A stretch of 64,000 nucleotides of DNA from Edolisoma coerulescens. Its lineage: Eukaryota; Chordata; Aves; Passeriformes; Campephagidae. The DNA lies in contig VWZW01002764.1 in the NCBI GenBank assembly GCA_013397115.1, positions 505,968 through 569,967 of the forward strand. The letters are read 5' to 3'. Made by a program: the position numbers and the translations under genes. Below, in pieces: positions 1-10,000 of the stretch. The notes under the pieces were generated by a model, which was not told where the DNA came from, did no database searches, and saw nothing but the letters and a program-made list of their open reading frames with translations. Position 1 is the stretch's first letter, and the number at the start of each line of letters is the position of its first letter.

Positions 1-810
1 TGGTGGGACCCCATTCAGGGCAAGAGCAGAGGGGCAAGGTGTGAGGTGGGCTTGCACCCTGTGTTCTGGGTATGGGAGGATCAATGCTGTAGCACCCGAA
101 TTCACAATGGAGACACTTCCCAGGGCATCCCAGCTGGGGCAGGAGGCAGTGTAAGGAGCCATCCCTCTGTGCACATCACAGCATCACCCTGGGGACCCTC
201 GCCAGGCCAGCCCAAAACCCTTTAGGCTTCCCAGCAAACTGATGCCCTCCACACAGAGAGAAAACACCTTTCCAAAGGTATTTCAACTTTCATGGAAGCT
301 TCCAGACAGGATTACAGGTGAGAAGAGGATTTTTTTGATCCCACTAGGAAATTCTGTAGGTCAATTCAAAGTGCAAAACACTTCTACAAGCAGTCCACGT
401 CCCTCTTGGAAATGATGTGAACTTGCACGGCTTTTGAAATCACTTCCATCATTTTATCTTGTGCTCTGCTGGGCCAGAAGTTGCCAAACAGTGTGGCAAC
501 TGTCACGGTGGTCACCTATCAGGCCAGGGACTGCAGCAATACACTTAGAGCTGCAGTTCTAAATCAACAGTGTCCCAGGTTAAAAAATACCCCACCAAAA
601 CCCCACTGTAATGCTACACTGAGCTATGGTGCAGCAAGAGCTCTTGGAGAAGGTGGGCCATGGTCTGCAGGTGCAGCACAAGGGTTTCAGCCAGGCTTTC
701 CCATGTGCCCAGATCTCCCACATCCAACAGGACTGTGACCCTGCTCTATTGCTTGATGTTGAGGTTGCTTCTCTAAACTGTCTTCTCTCTCCCTCCCCTC
801 TCCTGGACAG
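1..810 (+). other. EMILIN3: EMILIN3 intron (5' edge of window)
   Basis: Intronic sequence upstream of the first visible EMILIN3 exon. It ends in a pyrimidine-rich tract and an AG acceptor at 809-810. I looked for the signal-peptide exon and for the Cys-rich first half of the EMI domain and found neither, so those exons lie left of the window. No repeat or RNA gene was recognised here. Confidence 0.7.
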
Positions 811-1058
811 GTACCGCACCTTCTTTAGGCCCAAATACAAGATTGGATACAAGACAGTGACCGAGCTGTCCTGGAAGTGCTGCCCAGGCTTCATGGGAGA
901 AGGGTGCCACGACAGCCCGACGGACCAGCCTGGCCTTCTGCCCCAGCATCCCAGCCCTAAAATGCCTCCTGGGCAAAAGATGTTCCCAATGCCCAGACTT
1001 CCTCCCTATCCCAAAAGCCATCCTGACCTGTTTCCAGGACCAAAGAAGAACCAATATG
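811..1058 (+). CDS. EMILIN3: EMILIN3 exon: second half of EMI domain plus proline-rich linker
   Basis: EMILIN-3 is a secreted extracellular-matrix glycoprotein; the family is linked to restraint of pro-TGF-beta. This exon begins after a CAG acceptor and encodes YRTFFRPKYKIGY followed by LSWKCCPGFMGEGC. This is the typical end of an EMI domain: aromatic YRT..RP.YK, then W-x-CCPG with its paired cysteines. A proline-rich, low-complexity linker follows. The exon ends at ATG|GTGAGA in phase 1 and joins exactly to the large exon at 1573, forming a glycine codon. The first half of the EMI domain and the signal peptide are missing because the window starts inside the gene. Identity rests on EMI motif, domain order and synteny. 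Confidence 0.9.
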
Positions 1059-1572
1059 GTGAGATCTCACTCCTGCTTCATGTCCCCAGGTCACCAGTGT
1101 CATGCATTCAAACCTTCAGGTTCTCTCTCTTCCAGCACAGAGCATGAATTTAGCAAAAATTCAGTGGGTGACATGTTTTCTATCAGAGACCTGACATTTG
1201 ATTGCTTTGAGGACCACTTGCTTTCTTAATCTTGTTTCTTTCAAAACATGCAGCTTCAAAATTGCCTTTCCTCATTGCTTTAGAGCATTTTCCCATTATT
1301 TATGGGGTTGATAGGGTGCATCTCAAGATGAAGCTCTCCTGGGCTGTTATCATCACCTGCTGTTGAACTTGGGAGCAGAAGGCTGGATCCCAAGAGGAAA
1401 GAGGGTTTCCTGATAGCTTAAGGAGAGGTGCAGAAGATGGGTGGGCTGAGATTTTGCCGAAATGACAACACAGAGGGCAGGACACAAGGTTATTATGGGA
1501 AAGGACTTGAAGGACGGACGTTAAAGGAGCACCAGCCCTCACTGTACTCTCTCTGTTTCTTCCCCTGTGCAG
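1059..1572 (+). other. EMILIN3: EMILIN3 intron between EMI exon and large exon
   Basis: Intron of about 0.5 kb with a GTGAGA donor and a pyrimidine-rich CTGTGCAG acceptor. An open frame runs through its 3' end from 1428, but the phase-1 join and the acceptor at 1571-1572 show that it is not coding. Confidence 0.85.
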
Positions 1573-3467
1573 GCAGGAAGCTGCCTGGCCTCTTCGGGGA
1601 CCGTCTGGATCGGCTGGAGGAGGAGGTGAGGCGCCTTTCCCAGTCCTACGACAGCCTGCACACCATGGTGAGTGGGCTGGGGGACCGCCTGCGGTTGGCC
1701 ATCCAGGAGGACACCACCAAGATGATTGGTTCCCTGATGAACAGCCCGGGCACGCCAGACTCATCCGTGGGCTTCGGCATCATTCCCGACGGCCTGGTGG
1801 ATGTGGCGGACAAAGCCGACATCGCCACGTACCCTCCCGTGGGGGAGATCCTGACCAAAGTGACGGAGGTGAGCGACGTGCTGAAAACCAAGGCAGATCT
1901 GCTGCACGAGGTTCGGGGCATGGTCCTGGACCACGATGGGCAGATCAAGCACCTGCTGGAGTCTGCCCGGCCCTCGCCCCTCACCTCCATCGACCTGCTG
2001 GAGGAGTATGTGGACACCAGGCTGAGCAGCCTGCGCGGAGAGCTGCTCGACGGCTTCGAGAAGAAGCTGGGCAAGATCCAGACCACGTGCGATTTCCGCA
2101 TCCAAGAGGTGCGGCAGCAGTGCGAGGAGGAGAAAGCTGCCAATGTGCGGCTGCAGCAGACGCTGGATGGGAAGGAACTGGAGATCAAGAAAGAGATCTC
2201 CCAGCTGGAGACCCAGATCCAAGGGCTGACGGTGGTGGAAAGCTGCTGCAGCAACCTGGACTACCTCACTGAGCGCATGAACATCCTTGAGAAAGGCCTT
2301 CACAGCATCTCTGAGTCCCAGAAGAACCTGCACTCACGCCTGGATGGAGAAATCTCCACTGTCACCCTAGGGAACCTCTTTGAAGGGCGCTTCGAGGACC
2401 TGGAAGCCAGACTCAATGCTACAGAGAGGGAAACGGGGAGCTGCTGCTCTGGTATAGAGGACAGCATGAAAGGCACAGTGGTGGCAGAGGTGGATGGCAT
2501 GAGGACTGCCTTTGAAGACAAAATGCAGACCCTGGAGGACAGGTTCATGACCATCGTGGGGGAGCTGAACAATGTCAGCTCTCCCATGGGAATGGACGGA
2601 GCAGTGGTGCCCGTGCTGGAAGGGGAGCTTGCCAGCATGAGGAAACGGACGGATGAGACACTGGAGGTGTTGCAGAATCGCCTCATCACGCTGGAGAGCA
2701 CTTGCTCCCTGGGCTGCACTTCCGCCTCCAAAGACGTGGAGACCTTCCGGACGGAGATCGAGGATTGCCAGAACAAGAACCAGGACCTGCTCCTCCGGAT
2801 GGACAGCAATTACGACCTCCTGCGCAAGCTGAACGCCACCATCCTGGAGATCCAGCGGCGAATCGAGGAGGAAGCATCAGGGGCTTTGCAAGGGGAGATC
2901 ACCTTGCTAAAGATCAACCTGAACACGGTGAGCAAGTCTCTGACAGGGCTCAAGGACTCCGTCTCCCAGTACTCCGACACCGTGACACATGTCAACTCCT
3001 CACTGGATGAGCACGAGCGGAAGATTGAGGATGAGGTCCACTCCATCCAGGAGAAAGTCAACGACCAAGGCTCCCAGCTTTTCTTCAGCAACCGCCGTGT
3101 CCTGAACCTCAAGGGAGACCTGGAGCGACTCAAAGCCAGGATCGTCAGCGACCTGAGCTCCTGCAAGAACGTGGCCCACGGCCTGCAGCAGGAGGTCTCT
3201 CACTTCGACGAGCGGGTGGCGCGGGTGGAGAGCGCCTGCGGCAGGCTGGGGGCCATCACCGGCAGCCTGGACGACATCAGGGAGGAACTGGAGAAACACA
3301 CGGGCAGTCTGTGGGACTACATGGACCACATGAACGGGACACTGGCTGCCCACTCTCAGGAAATAACAGGACTGAAGGACAACCTGCTTGACTGCCAAGC
3401 CAAGGTCTCTGAGCTGGCAGAACAGGTCGGGCACTTGGAAGAGAAGGCGGAGAGGAGGCAGCATTAG
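1573..3467 (+). CDS. EMILIN3: EMILIN3 large 3' coding exon (coiled-coil region)
   Basis: A single exon of about 630 codons, ending in TAG at 3465-3467. It begins RKLPGLFGDRLDRLEEEV, a heptad-like start, and continues with long Glu/Lys/Leu-rich coiled-coil stretches. These are broken by cysteine pairs (ESCCSNL, GSCCSGI and a STCSLGC cluster), which probably form the disulphides of the multimer. Five N-glycosylation sequons are visible (NAT, NVS, NAT, NSS, NGT). The protein stops at EEKAERRQH with no C1q domain. That is the known distinction of EMILIN-3 from EMILIN-1 and -2 and supports the paralogue call. The reading frame is intact. With the preceding exon about 714 residues are visible; human EMILIN3 is about 766, so allowing for the missing N-terminus this version may be somewhat longer. 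Confidence 0.93.
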
Positions 3468-3831
3468 CCACACTGCCATGCCATGTGTCTTCCTTCTCCC
3501 GCTGTGAAGGACAGGATTAACTTATATCACACAGACTCGCTCCAATGTGACAACAGTTCTTGGGATAATTTTTTTATGAAAAGCTGCTACATTTTTTTTT
3601 CCTTGATCTTGTTGGTCCCACTTCTCCTTAACTCTGCCATGCTGGTATTCCCTTCCCGATGTTCGGCAGCTGCCCTGACCCTGCTGCAGCAGTGTCACTG
3701 CCTCCTGGCTGGGGGCGTTGCTTTGGCTCCGGGGCTGATGACCCCAGAAGGATGATTCAGGAGTAAGCTGGAGGCAGGAACATTTTTTTTCCATTTTATT
3801 TTTGTGGATTTATAATTTCTTGAAGAATAAA
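3468..3831 (+). other. EMILIN3: EMILIN3 3' UTR with proximal poly(A) signal
   Basis: Non-coding sequence after the EMILIN3 stop. A canonical AATAAA lies at 3826-3831 after a T-rich stretch, a plausible proximal polyadenylation signal. Whether transcripts end here or run on to the second AATAAA near 6112 cannot be decided from sequence. Confidence 0.55.
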
Positions 3832-4110
3832 ACCCTGTAGTTATCAGTTGAGGAACAGTTTCTCTGACCTAAAGACCACCTGCGTCTTAATCCAGGGACT
3901 GAGCAGAGCCAGGGCTCCTTGCAGGGAACAAAACTCACCACAGGAATTGCAGATTTCAAAGAACACACGTATTCACACGTCCCTCCGGGAACTGGCTTCC
4001 CTTCTCCAAAATGGCAGCCCTCCTTGTGTATGGTAAATCCATTTATAATGCTCCCTCCTCCATGCAGATGCACATGCCTTATGGAGCGTATGAGGGTGTG
4101 CATTGGGAAA

Positions 4111-4157
4111 ACACACATATGCATATGTATATATATATGGTATGTGTATGTATATTT
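4111..4157. repeat. TA/TG-rich microsatellite
   Basis: Short tract of alternating purine-pyrimidine dinucleotides (ACACATATG..TATATATATGG..TATGTGTATG). Confidence 0.7.
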
Positions 4158-5217
4158 TTGAACAATCCTGTGTCATGGTGCTCATCTGATTCCAGTTTCT
4201 TAATGCTGCCCCCATGTCCTTTGCCATATTCCAAAGACCCCCACCGAGTAGCTAAAACCTGTGGCAGCAGTGTTTGGGGAGAGCCCCACAGTCCCTGGGG
4301 CTGCTGTGCTTTGCAATCCCACTTTGCTGGGCTCTCTGGTTACACCTGGGACTGACATGATGGGTTATGGAAAACACGTGTCTTCCCTGAGGAGAGGAGT
4401 GTCCGTAGGTCTCTGCAGAGGCCAAGCTAGGCACAGAGCAGTCCTGTCCTCCAGCTCTGTTTTATTGAGCTGGATTGAGAGTCCTCATCCTCTCTCCTGT
4501 TTTATTACTTAAACTGTGAACTCCGTCATGTCGTCCCAGACAGGAGAGTTCCAGCTGCTCCAGGGTGCGAGTGCAGCAGTGGAGGAGCAGGAGCCTGCAA
4601 CCTCTTCATGCTCTTCTGATCCCGCTGGGATGCCAGTAGCCCTGGGACCAACACCAGTGTGGAACAAATCAGGGCATCTGTGAGAAGACCTCTGGAGACC
4701 TCTCCTCAGCTCAGAATGAAAACCCCACATGATTTACCCAGCTTGACTCTGGTTTCCCACGAACAGGCAGGCTGGAAAAGGTTGTCCACGTTCCTGAGCA
4801 GCTCCAGCCTTGCCTCACAGAGCTGTTGCACACAGAATCCACCTCTCCCTAGGAGCCCACCATGGGCACCCTCCGCTGATCAGCCAATGGTGACTTCATT
4901 ACTAGGATAAGGAGGAAATTAAAGAGCCTCCATCCAAGCAACTCTGGCACTTTGTAGCAGAGGAACATATTTTTCTATCAGCTCAGCACTGTAGCTCATG
5001 AACCCTTCCACACCAGCCAGCCTTTGGCTCTCACACAGTGCCCGTTACCCTCACCAGGCTGTCCCTGCTCTTCTGCACCACAATTCCCTCCCTGATCCTC
5101 CCTGATTGCATAAAGGAGCAGCTCTGTGCTCCAACCAGCACAAACCAGCAGCAGCTCCCAGCAGAGATGCATCTGGGTACCTTTCCTTCCCCAGAAAAAC
5201 TGGGTGAGCTCCCTTAA

Positions 5218-5290
5218 ACATCCTTCCAGGCTGGGGAGGACCACAGGGATCACTGAGTCCAGCTGGCCACACCATGTTTCCCTGAGGCAG
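5218..5290 (-). mobile_element. CR1 non-LTR retrotransposon remnant (degraded)
   Basis: Contains GACCACAGGGATCACTGAGT followed by CCAGCTGGCC, resembling the reverse complement of the avian CR1 3' region. It is short and diverged, and was recognised from memory of the family rather than by alignment. Confidence 0.45.
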
Positions 5291-6111
5291 TAAAAGCTCG
5301 TTCCCCTGCCAGAGGAGCATGAGCCATCAGCTGTGGGAGCATGGAGAGGACACGTGGCCCCCCACCACCCTGCCAGCTGCTCACAGCACCAGAATCCACT
5401 CTCACTGCTCTGGGCTTTGCTGATTTGGAGCTACCCTAAAGCTGCTGAGACGCTTCTCCAGCTGAGGAACAACCTCCAGCTGCCACGGGGCATCCTACAA
5501 AACCTGCTCTTAGACAACAAAACCTATTTTTTTTCTCCAGCCTAAGGAAGGAGTCTCAAGCCAACTCTCAGTACTTTGTGATGGGCCAGGGTAGCCCTCA
5601 CCCCACAGGGGGAGTATCCTGCCTAAGCCCCCTTTCCATCCCCTCACACCAGGGAGAAAACCAAAGAGAAAACCAAGCCAAGGGCCAGGTTCACTGTTCC
5701 CCAGCCAGGGCTGGGTTAGAGTGGCTGAGCAGGAGCAGCTTCCCCAGCAAAGAGGGAGCCAGGACTGGCCATAACAAAACTAGGACAAGGAAGAAGTCTG
5801 ACCTTCCGGAAAATGGTGCTATGTTTGGACTATTCCTGACTAGTCACTTGAAGCTATGGACAGTTTGTTATTTCAGTTCTCAGCTATTCATGTTTAAAAA
5901 GTGAAAGGAACTTTGTACAAAACTGGGCATTTCTGAAAAAATTGCTTGCAGAGTAAGGAAATGGTGCCCACAGGGTTGTCCTTGCATGGGCAGCTTTCTG
6001 AGGCAGTTGATAACTGATCCTGTTAAAAGACTGTGCTCTATTGTTTTTAAAACCTTGTCTATTTGTTCAGATTTTAAAAGCTGAAAAACTGTTTGTACTG
6101 GAAAGGAAAAA

Positions 6112-6117
6112 AATAAA
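6112..6117 (+). terminator. EMILIN3: Possible distal EMILIN3 poly(A) signal
   Basis: AATAAA in an A-rich context, preceded by several hundred bases without genes. It would give EMILIN3 a 3' UTR of about 2.65 kb. It could equally be a chance hexamer. Confidence 0.35.
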
Positions 6118-6295
6118 GTATTTCTTGCTGAGGTTTCTAGGATCAAAATGACTTGTGTGGCTTCCAGAAGTAGCAGACTAGGAGATGACTTACACTCACA
6201 CTCAGGGGTCAGGAAAGGAGAAGGTAGATGCCAGACTGGAGGAAGGAGCCCAGCAGTGCTTCTGCCTGTTTTGTTTTACTTTATAACCTCCCATG

Positions 6296-6410
6296 AAGAG
6301 AGAGTTGGGGATGCTCAGCCTGGAGAAGAGAAGGCCATGGGGAGGCTTCACTGCAGCCATGCAGGACTTGAAGGGTCCCATAGGAAAGATGGGGACAGAG
6401 TGTTCAACAG
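6296..6410 (+). mobile_element. CR1 fragment, sense orientation
   Basis: Contains GCTCAGCCTGGAGAAGAGAA, then CTTGAAGGGTCCCATAGGAA and AGATGGGGACAGAGTG. This is the hallmark order of an internal 3' segment of avian CR1 elements. It is truncated on both sides and lacks the ATTCTATG tail. Confidence 0.8.
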
Positions 6411-6645
6411 AATAAGCCTGGATTCATCTTCTGTTTTTAATTAATTTTGCTACCTTAGCTAAATGAACTAGTTTAAAAAAAAAAAAAGCCATTTTCTAGA
6501 AGCTGATCCCATCTCCACCAGGTCCCACTTGGTAGGATGCTTCAGCAGAATGAGCCCAATCACGTTTTAAAAGGACTGGGAGCCTGGCTCCCACTTCTAA
6601 GCACAGGGCTAAAGCAGACAAGAGGCAGCCTGGGTCAAGACACTA

Positions 6646-6651
6646 TTTATT
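6646..6651 (-). terminator. LPIN3: Inferred LPIN3 poly(A) signal
   Basis: AATAAA on the - strand about 0.4 kb downstream of the ancestral LPIN3 stop codon (7061-7063), giving a compact 3' UTR. Position and strand fit; no other evidence is available. Confidence 0.5.
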
Positions 6652-7060
6652 ATTGCTTTTAGTCCAGAACACTCAAAACCCCAACGTCTTCCATCGACCT
6701 TTACAAGTTGGTGGGCAGTTTCAGCTACCAAACTGCAGGGAGCTGGACTGTCTGGAACACTGGTCATACCAGAGGTAGTAACAGTGAACAACCACCACCT
6801 TTAAAAGAGCCAGGCTTTAGAGGAGCTAACAACACTAGAAGAGAGCCAGCTTTCAGGAATTTTTGTTTAGCAACTGGAGCTTTTGTAGAGTCAGAGCTCC
6901 CTCTTACCTGCTTTGGCTGCCTGCTAAGGGGTGTCATGACCTCTATTACAAGTGCAAAATGCCCGAGCAGCAAGCAGGGAGGATGAGGTGCATCTGGAGC
7001 ATTTAGTCCTGGCAAAGAACATGCAGGAGAGCCCTGGGTCAGGTCTCCACAAGGACAGGG

Positions 7061-10000
7061 TTAGGGCAAGCCATCCAAGTCAACATCAGGCACTGGAGGC
7101 CTCTAGTAGGCAAAGTGGCTGTAGTCTGGGGGCACCAGACCACCACTCCTCTGTCCCACAGGAGGGAAGAAGACCTCCACCAGCTCCGACAGCCGCTCGA
7201 ATCTGTGGGGGTAAGAAAGAAGTTACATTGGGGTCATTCACCATTTTTTTGATGCTTCTCTGCATCAAAGCCAGGTTATCCCAAAGATGCCGAGGAATAA
7301 ACACTTTGCTTACATTGACTTTCGGTTCTTTGTGAGCTCCTGGATCAGCTCTCCCTTGGGGTTTACCGTGAATATGCGGCTCTCTGGCAGCCCCACTTAC
7401 TTGTAAGCGTAGACATCCTGCCCAAGGAAGGCCAGCACAGCATGAGAGCTGCAGGAAGGCACCAGCACCCAGCCTGAGCCCTCCCTCCGCCCCAGGAGAC
7501 CCACTCACATTGGGCCTGTTCCCAAAGCCCGCATAGAAGGGACACTTTGTGGCAAACAGTTTTCGGATGTCTGACAAGCAGGTGACCTTGAACACCTCTG
7601 GCTTCTTCTCAATCACCTCCCTGCAGCACAAGAGACACGGCCACAGTGGTATCAGCTGGCCAGGACTGTGGGCACCAAACCTGTCCGGGGCTCAGGGTAA
7701 GAGGTTTTGTGCATCAGAAACTTCACCGTGAAGCTCCCCTGCTCCCTCCCACGAAAGGCACTGTGCACCAAGGAGGGCAGAGCAGTTTAAGGCTGGGACA
7801 TCCCTCAGGGTCAAGCTGGGGAAGGGGGTTCTGTCCCCAGGGATACAGGAAGTGCAGGAAAGGACAGTACCTGTGGAAGGCAGACAAGAGGCTACTAGGG
7901 GAAAGCAGCATGGGGCCCATGGGGAGGCCACAGCCTTGCTCATTGACCCATTTGAGGTAGCCTTTGGTGATGTGGGCCATGCCAATAGCCCTGGCTGAGC
8001 AGTAGAGGAACTTGTAGCCATTCCTAGAGAGAACACAGGGAGCCCCTCTGAGCTGTGACCTGGGCAAGACATTCTCCTGCTCCGATGAGGAAGAGGTAGC
8101 CAAGCACCTGGCCTAAGCCCAAACCTTACTCCAGTAAGGCAGGTGGTTCCACAAACAACATTAATCCCTTATCTGGAAACCCAGACTAAGCCCAATCCCC
8201 ACCTGCCTCACACTGGGAGTCCCCGCACCACCCTCCATGCTCTCCCCAGCAGCCACACACCCACCCAGCTCAGCTGCACAGCACCCACTGCTGCTCAGCC
8301 CCCTCACACAGCACTTTCACCCCACGGCACTGCCTGGCAATTGTGGAGGGCTGTGCCCAGCCCTTGCAGACACCCGGGCGGGGCACAGCTCGGCAGAGGT
8401 GGTACCGGGGTGGCCAGAGGCAGCCGAGGGGCCGGATCCATCCCTGCAATCCCCGGGAGCGCATCCCTCCCGTGCTCCTCCCGGGGCCGGAACGAGCCAT
8501 CCACGGGCCCACAGTGCCTCTCAGTGGCCACGAGGGCCAGGGACCAAGCTGGAGGCTCCGCGGGGACTCACTGCTGGTGCCACCCCTCGCAGGTGAGTCC
8601 CCTGGGCTATGGGAAGCCATCGCTGGGTGCCCAGAGAGGTACCAGCCCGGCAGTGCTGGGGATCCCCGTGCCACCTCTCTCAGGTGTGACCTTGGGTGGT
8701 CTTGCCTCCTTCCGTGCTCAGTTATATCTCCCCAGCAAAGCCTCCACTGACACACACTCCTTCCAGGGAAGGTAATGCCAGCATCTGCTCCCAGGGCACC
8801 CTCTGCTTTCACCCCTCAACATCATGTAGGCAGCGCAGGCAGCACACTGACAGCACACAGAGCAGCTATCTGGGCCTGCATCAGCGAGTAAGAAGCCCTG
8901 ACTCTGACTCCATCACATTCCCACTTCCTCTTGGCCTCAGCTGATCCAATACCTACAGGTGGATTTTGTGGAAGAGTTTAACAATCCCATGATGAGTCCA
9001 GTCTTTACCCAGTTGTGGCAAGATATGTCCAAGAGCATCCGATCTAAAAGGAAAGGAGGCTGGGTTAGTGTGATCCAACGTGGGGAGTATCCACCCTCAC
9101 CCCAATGGGGTTTGTGGTCCCTTCTGCCTGCTTCTGCAAGCCTTTAAAGGAGACTTTCTCCTAACAGGGGAAAACAAGGATTTTGGGGTGGGAGAAAGGC
9201 CTTTTACTTGGTGATGGTGCCATCGATGTCTGAGATCACCACTTTTTCGTTCCAGTTCCACAGGTAGATGGTGGCCTCACAGCGGCACGTGCCCTGGTAC
9301 TGAGTTGTCATGCTGAATGCCACCTCGTTGGGGCCATCCTGCAGATTCAGCCTTCCCTGGGGCAGAGGGGCAGCAAAAGTGTTACACCAGCACCAACTCA
9401 CACCAGTCCAAGGCTTGCCAGGGGCCAGAGACCCCAAGCCTCTACAGGGTGGCCAACCAGGGCAAAATACTTGGATGTCCTACAAAAACATGAGGTCAGG
9501 AGTAGAGAAATCCCTGTTTAAGGGTTGTCTCACCCCTACACACACAGACAGTGAAGGTGGAGGAATAAATACACACAATTTGTTCAGAGGAGAGCCGCAG
9601 GGATTTCTTGTAGGTTGGCAGAGGTTTCTGAGCAGGGGCCTCCATTGCCAACATGTCCCCAGGGTACTGGGACTCATTGTCATGGGATGACTCTTTTTCC
9701 TCCTGCCTACACAAAGAAGGGAAGGGGTCGGCCAGAGTCTTAACAAAGCTTTCTACCCTCTTTGATTAGGCAAAGTTAGGAATAACTACTGATGTAGGAG
9801 AGGAGACCAGGAGTATCCAGACTCCTGAAGATGACCTGGGAGGGAGGCACTCACCTCTGCTGAGCAGGGTCAGGCTGCAGTGCTCCCACGCTGGCTTTCC
9901 CTGGGCTCGGCTGCTGCTGCAGGCAGAGAGGGGTGTGCTGGTTTTGGCTGAGGTAGAGTTAATGTTCTTCACAGTGGCTGTAATGGGGCTGTGTTCTGGA

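Larger units (their letters stand above)
3832..6645. other. EMILIN3-LPIN3 tail-to-tail interval
   Basis: About 2.8 kb between the proximal EMILIN3 poly(A) signal and the inferred LPIN3 poly(A) signal. It contains a small TA/TG-rich microsatellite, two CR1 fragments and an AATAAA at 6112-6117. No coding sequence is supported: the open frames here are short and resemble nothing known. Confidence 0.6.

Noticed and set aside
1428..1572. Upstream extension of the EMILIN3 large exon to an ATG at 1428
   Set aside because: A CAG acceptor at 1571-1572 and a perfect phase-1 join to the EMI exon show that this part is intron.
1646..3479. Several - strand frames opposite EMILIN3
   Set aside because: They are antisense shadows of the coiled-coil exon, with no lipin, EMILIN or other similarity.
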